A stretch of 64,000 nucleotides of DNA from Cryptomeria japonica. Lineage: Eukaryota > Streptophyta > Pinopsida > Cupressales > Cupressaceae. The position numbers and the translations under genes were made by a program. Every line of letters starts with the position of its first letter. Position 1 is the stretch's first letter. The stretch covers positions 317,053,041-317,117,040 of the forward strand of contig NC_081405.1 in assembly GCF_030272615.1 (NCBI RefSeq). Direction: 5' to 3'. This document shows, in pieces, positions 34,678 through 45,075 of the stretch. The notes beneath the pieces were generated by a model. That model was given only the letters and a program-made list of their open reading frames with translations. It searched no databases and was not told where the DNA came from.

Positions 34678-35432
34678 GGCAAATGCAATTCCTAATATAG
34701 ATAAAGCAATGAGATTTTCCAACATGTTGAAATGGGTTTACAAACAAGATATTTTAGGTTTCCACTATGAATAATCCTTAAAAGTATTGTGGATTAAAGA
34801 GTTAGTTCCATCATAATTTATTATTATCGAACTTCTTTATCATTGATCAATTTTCACGTTGATGAAGATAGACTTCAAAAATAATCACAAATTTAATTTT
34901 AAGAAATTATTTCTTTTATAGAGTAGGATAAATTAAAAACTAACACTTAACCTTTATTTGGTAGAAATTTATCTTCTGTTGTTATCAAATAAATCTTGAA
35001 GAGATTTTTTTCTTGAACTTGTATGCAAAGATGATGGAACTTAATGTAATTTAAACTATTTACAATCTTTAGTATCTATAAGATTTAAATTAATACATTC
35101 ATACTTGGCTCTGGGAGGTAACTATAAGTCTTTTTTTTTCAATTTAAAAGTCATATACTTGGAAATATATATTAGTATAATAAAAGTAGGTATATTTTAG
35201 AGATAATTACAAGCACTAAGATATCAAAGAAGTTGCAAAAATAATCTTTAATAGAGGCTAAAAGCACCAACCTAAAAAACCTATACAAAACAAAAAACTA
35301 GCTAAAAAACCCCTAATATCAACCTATACATACTACATCATTGAAAATATGCATCATAGGATAGTTGACAAAATGAAAAAATCCAAAAAACACAATACTA
35401 CAAGTATATACTAGTGAATTTATACCCGTTCC
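34678..35432. repeat. H1: left copy of a 0.75-kb repeat flanking element F
   Basis: Matches 47517-48269 nearly end to end, at roughly 94% by eye in the first 260 bases. Starts GGCAAATGCAATTCC and ends ACCCGTTCC exactly at the first base of the element F LTR. Non-coding and AT-rich, without LTR ends of its own, so it is host sequence duplicated around F rather than an LTR. Confidence 0.85.
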
Positions 35433-35690
35433 TATTGGTATTATGGATGTGTTACATTATTTTTTTCATTGATGTCAACACTTATCCTTCTGGAGATCTG
35501 TGGTTATGTTGAACCGGCAAATTTTGTTCATAGACAAGGTTAGTGACTTATGCACAGTAACCGATATATGCTCACCGGCAGGTTATAATGTTTAGCGTCA
35601 TAGATGATGATTTGTTATCATCTGGAGATCACTTGATTATGTCGAAGACATGGTTTGGATACTTGGTTTTAGTGCTTTGGTTATTGATAT
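35433..35690 (+). repeat. Element F 5' LTR, first segment
   Basis: Matches the start of the 3' LTR at 47081 (TGTTTGTATTATGG there, TATTGGTATTATGG here, so the terminal TG is mutated). It breaks off at GATAT (35686-35690), the element G target duplication, and resumes after 41690. Confidence 0.88.
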
Positions 35691-36575
35691 TGTAAGGAAG
35701 TAAAGTAGCGGAAACAACTTCCTACACTGACCTTGAGAGGAGGGTAATGCAAAACTTTTTCAGATTGTTACAACAGTTACAGAAAATAGAAATAGACATA
35801 ATAGCATTCATACCACAACACAGTGATTTATGTGGGGAAAACCCTTTCGGGAGAAAAACCCCACCCTCCAAAACCAGCTCAATATTTTATTCAGCAATCA
35901 AAAACAGATTACAACATACTTGCAGAGCAAGCTCTTCGCAGGAGTAGCACTAATCAGAGATCCAGAGGCAACCCAATAGCCATGAGACTCTTACACACAA
36001 CCTCTATCTCACACACCTCATAAATAGGAGATACAATACAAGAAACCGTCAAACGGTATTACAAAACCATGGGCTAAAACCACCCAATAAGGTGTAGCCG
36101 ACCTTATCTCCCTTCTATGACATGTTAAAGCACACATCAACACGTGTCGCTCCCTTTTACAGCTCATTTATGTATCCGATACAAATTATTTTTCCTATTT
36201 CAGGAGTACAAACTTTCGGAGGCCATAACTTGAGAACCGGGTGTCCGATTGACGAACCGTTTGAAGCGCCGGAAAGCTCGCGAAGTGCTCTATCACCTCG
36301 TAACCAGCCTCGCCGGTTACGGCCACTTTTCAGGGTGTTTCGGAGCCTCTAAAGTCCCCAAAATTAAGTTTAAACATTTTATTGCACCCCTCCAAGATGA
36401 AAACATTAATATCTTCAAAACTAGCTGTGACCTTGTGACGCAACTTTACCGGAATGCTTATCTAGCCAACCAGAAGCTTCAGGGAGAGTTTCGCACCATT
36501 TCGTGCTCAAATGAAAACTTACTATAAATAGTAATCTCGCATAAATGCAAGATTGAGACACCATTTTTCCCAAAA
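35691..36575 (-). repeat. Element G 3' LTR
   Basis: Begins TGTAAGGAAGTAAAGTAGCG and ends TTCCCAAAA, where its partner ends TTCCCAACA, so the terminal CA is mutated. Contains the GGGGAAAACCC/GGGAGAAAAACCCC block at about 35833-35865. Confidence 0.95.
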
Positions 36576-36587
36576 AATCTCCCACTT
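36576..36587 (-). promoter_or_regulatory. Element G polypurine tract
   Basis: Minus strand AAGTGGGAGATT next to the 3' LTR; start site for plus-strand DNA. Confidence 0.7.
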
Positions 36588-36631
36588 GTCGAACACCTTG
36601 CATGAGCGGAAGGGAATGTCAACACAATGAA

Positions 36632-38833
36632 TCAATTGCTAGGGGCCATAAGGCCCATAGACTCTGAACACCATCTGAACTTCTCTGTGCTCATAGCCTT
36701 AGTTAAAGCATCTGCAACATTCATCAAAGTGTCCACCTTAACCAGCTTCACCCTACCATCTTCGACCATATCTCTAACAAAATGATACTGAACATCAATA
36801 TGTTTGGTCCGGGCATGAAATGTCAGGTTCTTAGCTAGGCTAATTGCACTCTGACTGTCACAGTAAACTGTCACTGTACCTTGTTTTATTCCAATATCCG
36901 AACACAGTCTCTTAAGCCAAATGGCCTCTTTACAAGCATGAGTAGCTGCCATATACTCTGCTTCAGTAGTGGATAAAGCAACCACAGCCTGTCGCTTACT
37001 CATCCAACTAATTGCACCACCAAACAAAGTAAACACATAAGCACTGGTGGATCTTCTGCTATCAATATCACCTGCCCAATCTGAATCCACATAACCATGG
37101 ATATCAAGGGAAGTCATGTCTCCAACTGAATTACCATGATAACACAAAGAATACTTGGAAGTACCCTTCAAATATCTAAAGACTCTTTTGACTGCATCCC
37201 AATGAACTCTACTAGGATTAGACATATATCTAGAAAGTACTCCCACTGCTTGGGCAATATCTGGTCTAGTACAGACCATAGCATACATCAAGCTTCCAAC
37301 CGCACTCTGGTAAGGCACTCTGCTCATGTCTTCCATCTCCAATGGGGATGTAGGATAATCTGAAACAGATAGTTTCATTCCAACTGTAAAAGGAACACTC
37401 AATGGTCTACAATTCTGCATGTTGAACCTCTGTAACACTGAATTCACATACTTACTCTGGCCTAGCCATAGCTTTCTGTTCACCCTATCTCTTCTAATTT
37501 CCATCCCAAGAATGTGCTTTGATGCACCAAGATCTTTCATTTCAAATTTAGCAGCGAGCTGAGACTTCAGTTCTGAAATCATACCTTTCCCTTTACCAAT
37601 GAATAACATATCATCAACATACAATGCAATGAATAAGAAATGATCACCATAAAATTTATAATAAACACAGTGATCTGATTTAGAACGTTCAAATCCCAAA
37701 CTCAACACATATGTATCAAATTTCTGGTACCACATCCTAGGACTTTGTTTGAGGCCATACAAAGATTTCTTCAATTTACAGACCAAATTACTTTTGCCTT
37801 TCACCACATAGTGCTCCGACTGTGTCATATAAATATCTTCCTCCAAATCACCATGAAGGAAAGCAGTTTTCACATCCATTTGCTCAACCTCTAAATCATA
37901 AGCAGTAGCAATAGAAAGCAAAAATCTAATGGACGTCATTTTTGCAACAGGAGAAAATATCTCACCATAATCAACACCCTCAACCTGAGAGTAGCCTTTT
38001 GCAACCAACCTTGCTTTATACTTCTCAATGCTTCCATCTGAACCAATCTTTTTCTTGAACACCCATTTACAACCAACAGGTTTTCGTCCTTCGGGCAATG
38101 GTACAAGATCCCATGTATCATTCTTTTTCAAAGCTGCCATTTCTTCTTCCATAGCAATCTTCCAGGATTCTGCATCATTCATACCTAATGCCTCTTCTAC
38201 AGATTTCGGTTCATCCACACTAGTATTCAGAGCAAAAATACATCTCCAATCATCAGGTGAATACCTTTCAAGTGGTTGTCTATGTCTTGTAGACCTTCGA
38301 ACAAGCTGAGTTGGAGGTTCTTCCTCCTTTTCTGAAGATTCAGAGCTAGACGAGCTCTCCTCAAATTCTTGCCTATCTAGGGGTCTCGATTCAACTCTTT
38401 CCGGTGTAGAAGGAAGTTGAATCACATCTTCTTTTTTAGTCTGTTCTGGCTGCAATGCAATAGAAGGAGACTTAATTTCTCTAAAAATAACACTTCTACT
38501 ATGAATTACCTTTTGTGCAACAGGGTCCCAAAGCTTGTATCCTTTCACACCATAACTATACCCGATGAAGATACATTTCACAACCTTGTTCTCCAACTTT
38601 GTTCGCTTCTCCTTTGGCACATGTGCATATGCCTCGCAACCAAAAACTCTAAGATTTCTCAATGAAGGCTTGTGACCTGACCATGCTTCCATAGGCGTTT
38701 TATCAACAAGAGCTGATGTAGGAGACCTGTTAATTAGGTAGCAAGCAGTGGCAACAGCTTCAGCCCAAAACTTTTGTTCGAGACCAGCACCACTCAACAT
38801 ACTCCTAGCCTTCTCCATCAGTGTCCTGTTCAT
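36632..38833 (-). CDS. Element G Pol: integrase C-terminus, reverse transcriptase, RNase H
   Basis: 733 codons open. It starts MNRTLMEKARSML within the integrase, directly after the catalytic-Glu motif NGVAE, which lies between this Met and the TAG at 38852. Integrase C-terminal features: FGCEAYAHVPKEKRTKLENK and CIFIGYSYGVKGYKLWDP (residues ~60-110). RT from about 235: WVFKKKIGSDGSIEKYKAR, MDVKTAFLHGDLEEDIYM, KSLYGLKQSPRMWYQKF and the catalytic YVDD at 37610-37621 (residue ~405). RNase H occupies the last ~150 residues, with ALSTTEAEYMA, VYCDSQSAISLAKN and the HARTKHIDVQYHFVRD block. Length and order match Tnt1/94-type Pol. On its own it would lack a complete integrase; the true start is upstream in gag. 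In cytoplasmic particles it would reverse-transcribe element RNA. Confidence 0.95.
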   Translation of the reverse strand: MNRTLMEKARSMLSGAGLEQKFWAEAVATACYLINRSPTSALVDKTPMEAWSGHKPSLRNLRVFGCEAYAHVPKEKRTKLENKVVKCIFIGYSYGVKGYKLWDPVAQKVIHSRSVIFREIKSPSIALQPEQTKKEDVIQLPSTPERVESRPLDRQEFEESSSSSESSEKEEEPPTQLVRRSTRHRQPLERYSPDDWRCIFALNTSVDEPKSVEEALGMNDAESWKIAMEEEMAALKKNDTWDLVPLPEGRKPVGCKWVFKKKIGSDGSIEKYKARLVAKGYSQVEGVDYGEIFSPVAKMTSIRFLLSIATAYDLEVEQMDVKTAFLHGDLEEDIYMTQSEHYVVKGKSNLVCKLKKSLYGLKQSPRMWYQKFDTYVLSLGFERSKSDHCVYYKFYGDHFLFIALYVDDMLFIGKGKGMISELKSQLAAKFEMKDLGASKHILGMEIRRDRVNRKLWLGQSKYVNSVLQRFNMQNCRPLSVPFTVGMKLSVSDYPTSPLEMEDMSRVPYQSAVGSLMYAMVCTRPDIAQAVGVLSRYMSNPSRVHWDAVKRVFRYLKGTSKYSLCYHGNSVGDMTSLDIHGYVDSDWAGDIDSRRSTSAYVFTLFGGAISWMSKRQAVVALSTTEAEYMAATHACKEAIWLKRLCSDIGIKQGTVTVYCDSQSAISLAKNLTFHARTKHIDVQYHFVRDMVEDGRVKLVKVDTLMNVADALTKAMSTEKFRWCSESMGLMAPSN

Positions 38834-38851
38834 TCTTTCTGCAACTCCATT

Positions 38852-39459
38852 CTACTGTGGAGAATACGAAGTTGTCTTCTGCCTGTTAATTCCACAGTCT
38901 TTACAGAATCTATCAAAATCATTAGAGCAAAACTCACTGCCATTATCAGTTCTCAAACATTTTATTTTCTTTCTAGTCTGTAACTCAACCATTGCTTTAA
39001 ATTCTTTAAAACGACTAAAAACTTCAGATTTACTTTTTAGAAAATAAACCCATGTCCTTCTACTAAAATCATCAATAAATGAAACATAATATGTGGATTT
39101 TCCAATCGAAGAGACATCTACTGGACCAAACACATCAGAATGGATAAGATCCAAAACACCACAAGTTTTATGAGAACTCGAGTAAAACTGAACGCAGTTT
39201 TGTTTTCCATAAATGCAATGCTCACAGAAATCAAAGTCAAGGTTACAGTCATTCAAACCTTCAACAAGGTTTTTATTTTTCAAGGTCCTTACACCCTTTT
39301 CTCCAATGTGGCCAAGTCTCTGGTGCCATAACATAGTCTTCTGTGTAGGTAACTTTGCTTCAGACGAAAGAGCACCCTTAGGTACCCAAAAACCATTTCC
39401 ATCTGCTGAAGGTGAAACCTTCAAATCTTCCAGTGAAGTATCCGCAGATTTACTTTTTT
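38852..39459 (-). pseudogene. Element G integrase (GAG-pre-integrase and catalytic core), ends at a stop
   Basis: Frame opens after the A6 run and holds the HHCC zinc-binding region (WHQRLGHIGEKGVRTL with FCEHCIYGKQ), then the core: catalytic Asp in HSDVFGPV, FIDDFSRRTWVYF, and the second Asp in RTDNGSEFC. It stops at TAG (38852-38854) inside YSPQ-stop-NGVAE, four residues before the catalytic Glu. The TAG is best explained as CAG to TAG. The frame differs from Gag-protease by one base. Inactive as it stands. Confidence 0.93.
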
Positions 39460-40676
39460 ATAGAAGTGCTATTACACTCAACAGTGTATGCTTCAAGCTT
39501 ATACAAAGTGCCAAACCTGACACCTCTAGCAACTACCATAGCACCCTTAATCATCTTACATCCTGCTTCAGAAAAGACTACCTGCACACCTGCATCTATC
39601 AGTTTGCTCACAGATAACAAGTTTCGTTTTAATCCAGGGATATGCAACACACCATTAATCCTTTTTATTCTACCATCAGAAAACCTGATTCTAACTTTAC
39701 CTCGACCAACAATGTCTAGATGTGAATCATCACCCAAGTACACCTTACCTCCATTAAATCCTTCATATTCAGAAAACCAATCTCTATTGGAAGTCATATG
39801 AAAAGATGCACCTGAGTCAATTAGCCAGGCATCATTACCTGCATGAGTCGCCAAAGCCACAATAAAAGCATCGCCATCTTCCTTGTCGGACTCAGAATTA
39901 GAATCGAACTTTTTCTTTTTCTTCTTCTTTTCTTCTTTGCAGTCCTTACGGATGTGACCCGGTTTACCGCAATTCCAGCAAATGACTTTGGACTTTCCAG
40001 GAGATTTCGATCTCCCTTTGGATTTGGACTTGTCGCGCTTCTCATTCTTCTTGCCTTTCTCCTTAGGTCTTCCACGAACGGTTAGGGCTTCCTTTGAACT
40101 GATGGATACCTTCCTTCGCATCTCTTCACCAAGTAGGGCGCCCACCACATCTTTAGATTTCAAAACAACAGAAGTACTACCGATAGCCATAACAAGAGAA
40201 TCCCACAAATCAGGCAAAGAGCAAAGCAAGATCTGACATTTTTCCTCCTCGTCCATCTTAACACCGACGGATACGAATTGAGCCACAATCATATTGAATG
40301 CTTCTAGGTGGTCTGCAATTCGTCCACCCTCTTCCATCTTTAAGGAATACAATTTCTTTCTTAAGAAAATTTGATTTAATAAAGATTTCACTTGATACAT
40401 CTCACCAAGCTTAGTCCATAGCTTCTTTGCAGAGTTCTCTTCATGGACATTGATTAGAACAGAGTCTGTCAGGCACAGTCTGATTAGACCCTTGGCTTTT
40501 CGGTCCATAACATCATACTGAGCTGCCGCAGTAGGATCTGAGGGCCTTTGGACATTCGCATCAACAGCATCCCAAAGATCTCGATCTATTAGCAGATCTT
40601 CCATCTTCAACTTCCACATCTCAAAATTACTTCCATTAAATTTCTCCACCTCTATTCTCCCTGACGAACTCGCCAT
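39450..40676 (-). CDS. Element G Gag-protease
   Basis: 408 codons. Starts MASSSGRIEVEKFNGSNFEM, typical of Tnt1-like Gag (DUF4219/UBN2). Residues ~1-200 are the particle domain, followed by a Lys/Arg-rich stretch, a perfect zinc knuckle CWNCGKPGHIRKDC at about residue 235, a poly-Lys run, then the aspartic protease WLIDSGASFHMTSN at about 284-297. The ORF ends at TAA just after the A6 run, where normal copia polyproteins continue into integrase. Gag coats the RNA; the protease cuts the polyprotein. Confidence 0.95.
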   Translation of the reverse strand: MASSSGRIEVEKFNGSNFEMWKLKMEDLLIDRDLWDAVDANVQRPSDPTAAAQYDVMDRKAKGLIRLCLTDSVLINVHEENSAKKLWTKLGEMYQVKSLLNQIFLRKKLYSLKMEEGGRIADHLEAFNMIVAQFVSVGVKMDEEEKCQILLCSLPDLWDSLVMAIGSTSVVLKSKDVVGALLGEEMRRKVSISSKEALTVRGRPKEKGKKNEKRDKSKSKGRSKSPGKSKVICWNCGKPGHIRKDCKEEKKKKKKKFDSNSESDKEDGDAFIVALATHAGNDAWLIDSGASFHMTSNRDWFSEYEGFNGGKVYLGDDSHLDIVGRGKVRIRFSDGRIKRINGVLHIPGLKRNLLSVSKLIDAGVQVVFSEAGCKMIKGAMVVARGVRFGTLYKLEAYTVECNSTSIKK

Positions 40677-40786
40677 CTGAATATTCCTGCAACAAGATCA
40701 AAAAGTGTCTTCTGCACAAGCTCCCACTCAAATCTGGATTAGTTCAAAAAACCCAACTGTCCACAATTGAAACCAAAGGTGATCAG

Positions 40787-40798
40787 GCTCTGATACCA
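40787..40798 (-). promoter_or_regulatory. Element G primer-binding site (initiator Met tRNA)
   Basis: TGGTATCAGAGC on the minus strand, two bases inside the 5' LTR. Confidence 0.93.
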
Positions 40799-40800
40799 CT

Positions 40801-41685
40801 TGTAAGGAAGTAAAGTAGCGGAAACAACTTCCTACACTAACCTTGAGAGGAGGGTAATGCAAAACTTTTTCAGATTGTTACAACAGTTACAGAAAATAGA
40901 AATAGACATAATAGCATTCATACCACAACACAGTGATTTACGTGGGGAAAACCCTTTCGGGAGAAAAACCCCACCCTCCAAAAGCAGCTCAATATTTTAT
41001 TCAGCAATCAAAAACAGATTACAACATACTTGCAGAGCAAGCTCTTCGCAGGAGTAGCACTAATCAGAGATTCAGAGGCAACTCAATAGCCATGAGACTC
41101 TTACACACAACCTCTATCTCACACACCTCATAAATAGGAGATACAATACAAGAAACCGTCAAACGGTATTACAAAACCATGGGCTAAAACCACCCAATAA
41201 GGTGTAGCCGACCTTATCTCCCTTCTATGACATGTTAAAGCACACATCAACATGTGTCACTCCCTTTTACAGCTCATTTATGTATCCGATACAAATTATT
41301 TTTCCTATTTCAGGAGTACAAACTTCCGGAGGCCATAACTTGAGAACCAGGTGTCCGATTGACGAACCGTTTGAAGCGCCGGAAAGCTCGCGAAGTGCTC
41401 TATCACCTCGTAACCTGCCTCGCCAGTTACGACCACTTTTCAGGGCGTTTTGGAGCCTCTAAAGTCCCCAAAATTAAGTTTAAACATTTTATTGCACCCC
41501 TCCAAGACGAAAACATTAATATCTTCAAAACTAGCTGTGACCTTGCGACGCAACTTTACCGAAATGCTTATCTAGCCAACCAGAAGCTTCAGGGAGAGTT
41601 TCGCACCATTTCGTGCTCAAATGAAAACTTACTATAAATAGTAATCTCGCATAAATGCAAGATTGAGACACCATTTTTCCCAACA
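40801..41685 (-). repeat. Element G 5' LTR
   Basis: 885 bases, TGTAAGG to CCCAACA, with intact ends. Followed by the GATAT duplication. About 18 substitutions and no length change against 35691-36575. Confidence 0.95.
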
Positions 41686-41690
41686 GATAT

Positions 41691-42506
41691 AATTAGGTTG
41701 ACGTATTTGTTGTTGCCAACAAATTGGTCTAGGTTATGGACCAGTATGCGTTATCTATTTTAGATCAACATGACATATTATGGAGATGATTTATTGATTG
41801 GATATTGTTGTAAATGTATTGAGCCGACATGATGCATCGCATCAAGACTTATTTATAATTGATTTAATTATAATATTCTTAGTGAGTCGACCTACACATT
41901 TGGCCTTAGGTTTGGTGTATATGTAAGATCTCATTTGTAAGATGACAGATATGATATGGTTATGGTATAGTATTGTAACATGGTATGTGAGAATAGTGAA
42001 GATCTTAAGAGCAGACCATAGAGAAGGTTCAAGGAAGATTTCAAGGTGTTTATTAGAGATTAATCGCTACTAAATCCAGCAATGGAGATGCTATTTTGAG
42101 TAGTACATTATTCTAGGATTTAACAGTCCTAGTGTAGTAATTATGACTCCCATTTGACCATTTTGCTCTAGGAGGTTGGCCTTTCTGCTTGTGCAGACCT
42201 TATTTGTATACACATACTCTCTGTAGTAGTATCATCTGATTGTGGGTAAGGTTTCCCACCGTGGTTTTTCCCCTTATAGGGTTTCCACGTCAAAATCTCT
42301 ATGTTATGTGTTGTGGATGTTGTTTCTCTTTTTGTTTTATGCATTAAGTTTCATTGGTATTAATATTAACTGCTAATCTATTAACAAACATTAAGTTTGG
42401 TTTACCGGTATTAAGTATTAAGTTTGATTAAGTTATAATTGGGTTGAAATTCATTGACAACTGATTCACCCCCCCCTCTCTCAACTGTCCTTCCAGTTCC
42501 TAACCA
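41691..42506 (+). repeat. Element F 5' LTR, second segment
   Basis: Continues the LTR after element G. Contains the GGTTTCCCACCGTGGTTTTT / CCCCTTATAGGGTTTCCACG block (about 42255-42290) and a run of eight C followed by TCTCTCAACTG, the sense-strand form of the G-rich block in the other LTRs. Ends TAACCA before the primer site. Confidence 0.88.
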
Positions 42507-42507
42507 T

Positions 42508-42519
42508 TGGTATCAGAGA
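42508..42519 (+). promoter_or_regulatory. Element F primer-binding site
   Basis: TGGTATCAGAGA, one base from the standard TGGTATCAGAGC. Confidence 0.88.
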
Positions 42520-42562
42520 TAAGTCCTCTTTTTGCAGAAGTCTAATAGCTTGAGGAGATCCT

Positions 42563-43625
42563 ATGGTAACTAACATTTTTAGGAAGAATAGTCTGAAACT
42601 TGATGGAACTAACTATGGTATATGGAAGATTAGAATGAAGACACATTTGAATTGCATTGGAAGAGACATATGGGAAGTTACAAAGAATGGCTATGTTGGT
42701 CCTACTCAGAATCAACCTAATCCACCGACATTTGGCAAGGATCAGGAGAATTATTGCAAAGCATGAGAAGCACTTTTGAGCACATTATCAGATCAACAAA
42801 TTATGGGATTATCAGACCGATCTAGTGCTAAAGCTATTTGGGATAAATTGGAGACATTGAATGAAAGAGATACCATTGTCTAAATTACAAAACTAAAATG
42901 TTACTGGGTCAGGTATGAAAATTTGAAAATGGAAGAAGATGAAAGAATTTTTTCTTTTATGGAAACAGTTAATGAAATTGTTTTAGGAATACAATGTTGT
43001 GGAGCATCCTTAAGTGAAGATGAAATTGTTTTTAAAGTTTTAAGAGCTTTGACACCGGCATACAAAATGAAAGTAACTACTATTAATGAGTTGAGAACAA
43101 TGCCTAATACATCAGTATCTAGAGACACCTTGGTTGGAAAACTTTTAGCATTTGAGCTTGAGGAATTGGTCTTGTTGCTACAATTAAGACAAATTTAGCC
43201 TTAAAGGCATCATCATCTGCAACATCATCATCATCATCATCATCATCATCAGACAAATCTGATTGGAAAACACTGTATGAAAAGAACTTGAAGATATCAG
43301 AAGGGAAAATGAAGAACTGGAAGAACTTGAAGCACTATTTGTAAGGAAAATTCCTAAAGGTCCAATTGGAAGTAAGTATGAAGGTAAACCACCGTTTAAA
43401 TGTTTTAATTGTAATAAAGTTGGTCATATAGCATCTAGATGTCCTGATAGACATGCAAGATTGAGAGAGGAAGCTAAAAAACCATATAAGCCTACCCCTG
43501 AATATCAGAGATGCGGATTTAAGAAGAACAAAGATATATCTTGTTACTATGCTGATGAAGGAGTTACATATGATTCTGATGAAAAACCGATAGATAATGG
43601 ATGCGTATTTGTTGCAATAAAATAA
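42563..43625 (+). pseudogene. Element F Gag
   Basis: Begins MVTNIFRKNSLKLDGTNYG, then WKIRMKTHLNCIGRDIWEV, a DQQIMGLSDRSSAKAIWDKL block and MEEDERIFSFMETVNEIVLG (UBN2-type Gag). A serine run is encoded by the microsatellite at 43222-43250. A complete zinc knuckle CFNCNKVGHIASRC lies near 43399-43442. Stops occur at about 42764 and 42883, and a frameshift near 43190. Aligns with element A Gag throughout. Confidence 0.87.
43222..43250. repeat. (CAT)n microsatellite in element F gag
   Basis: About nine CAT/ATC units, 43222-43250, within the Gag linker that codes for serines. Confidence 0.9.
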
Positions 43626-43629
43626 GATC

Positions 43630-45069
43630 AACCGGAACCTACTATTCCACTGGTAGAGAAGGCCTTGACAACTAAAATTGAAGAGAAAGATGAATGGATG
43701 ATTGATAGTGGATGTTCACATCATATGGCTGGTGATAAAATTAAATTCTTATCTTTTCAGGAATATAATGGAGGTCTAGTAAGATTTGGCAATGATAAAT
43801 ATTATTTAATCAAAGGAAAAGGCACTATATCCTTGGATGGTAAACACAATACAGACAATGTATATTATGTTGAAAGTTTGAAGCATAATATTTTGAGTGT
43901 TGGTCAATTAGTTGAAAAGGGATTTCAGTTATAGTTCAAGAATGGAAAATGAAAATTCAGAAATAGAACTGGATTGGAGATTGCAACCAGTAATCAGACT
44001 AAAGGTAATATCTTTCATTTGAACAATAGTGATAAGACATGCTTGATTACACATATTGATGAAAGTTGGTTATGGCATAAGAGACTGTGTCATATAAATT
44101 TTGATTGCATTGTAAATATCAATTCAACTAAGGCAGTAAGGGATTTACCTAAGATTGTGAAACCTCATAATCTAGTATGTAAGGAATGTCAAATAGGAAA
44201 GCAAGTTAGAACAACCTTTAAGAGTATTTCTGAGAAATCCAATAATGTTCTTCATTTAATTCATACTGACTTGTGTGGTCGAGACAGAACAAGTAGTCTA
44301 CAGGGAGATAGGTATTTTATGCTAATTATTGATGATTATTCTAGAATGTATTGGGTTACTTTTCTTAGGGAGAAATCAGAAGCCTTTGGAAAATTCAAAT
44401 TATTCAAGGCAATGATAGCGAATGAAACCAGTAGGAAAATAAAAATTTTGAGATCTGATCAAGGAGGAGAATTTGCATCTAAGGAATTTAATACATTCTG
44501 TGAAGTGAATGGAATCAAAAGACAACTATCCGCACCCTCGGACACCTCAGTAGAATGAAATTATGGAAATGAAGAACATAACGATTCTAGAAGTAGCTAG
44601 AAGCATGATATTAGAAGCAAATCTAACTCATGTGTAGTGAAGAGAAGTAGTGAATACAATGGTTTACACTATCAACAAAGTTCACATAAAAGGCGAAACT
44701 GGTAAGACCCCTTATGAACTATGGTGTGGTAATACTCCTACTCTTAAATACGTTAGAATATTTGGAAGTAAATGCTATATTCAAAGAGATGAGTATGTTG
44801 GTAAATTTGATCCTAGAAGTGATGAAAGAGTATTTCTTGGTTATTCATCTAAGAGAAAGGCATATAGATGTTTTAATAAAAGATTGGAGAAGATCATTGA
44901 GAGTGCTAATGTGAAGATAGATGAACACTTTAGAGGAAATTCAAGGTCTATAGATTCTGAACCGGTAGTTGAGATAATCATAAATGAACCAATACATAAT
45001 GCACCAGTACAAAATTTGGATCCAGTCACACTGGCATCATCAGAGAATTACATAGTGACTGAAGAATAG
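43630..45069 (+). pseudogene. Element F protease and integrase
   Basis: Protease motif WMIDSGCSHHMAGDK at 43665-43740. GAG-pre-integrase with WLWHKRLCHINFDCI and CKECQIGKQ (44060-44200). Integrase core with HTDLCGRDRT, IIDDYSRMYWVTFL and RSDQGGEFASKEF (44260-44490); the region of the catalytic Glu (about 44530-44600) is damaged by frameshift and stop. The C-terminal part has ETGKTPYELWCGNTPTL and FDPRSDERVFLGYSSKRK (44650-44880). Followed by an acidic linker to RT. Confidence 0.9.
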
Positions 45070-45075
45070 CAGCAT

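Larger units (their letters stand above)
35691..41685 (-). mobile_element. Element G: nearly intact Tnt1-like copia retrotransposon
   Basis: 5995 bases, minus strand, in the 5' LTR of element F. Identical-length LTRs (35691-36575 and 40801-41685, 885 bases each) differ at about 18 positions by eye (about 2%). A perfect GATAT target duplication flanks it (35686-35690, 41686-41690). Primer site 40787-40798, polypurine tract beside the left LTR. Gag-protease, integrase and RT-RNase H are all present with just two lesions: a one-base frameshift at the T6 run 39454-39459 and a TAG at 38852-38854. Youngest element in the window. Confidence 0.95.

Noticed and set aside
36122-36527. Overlapping 76- and 92-codon open frames, present again at 41232-41637
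   Set aside because: They lie wholly inside the two LTRs of element G, on the strand opposite to its transcription, and are frame shadows.
42508-42519. TGGTATCAGAG sequences as tRNA genes
   Set aside because: They are 12-base primer-binding sites beside LTRs; no cloverleaf or A/B box is present around them.
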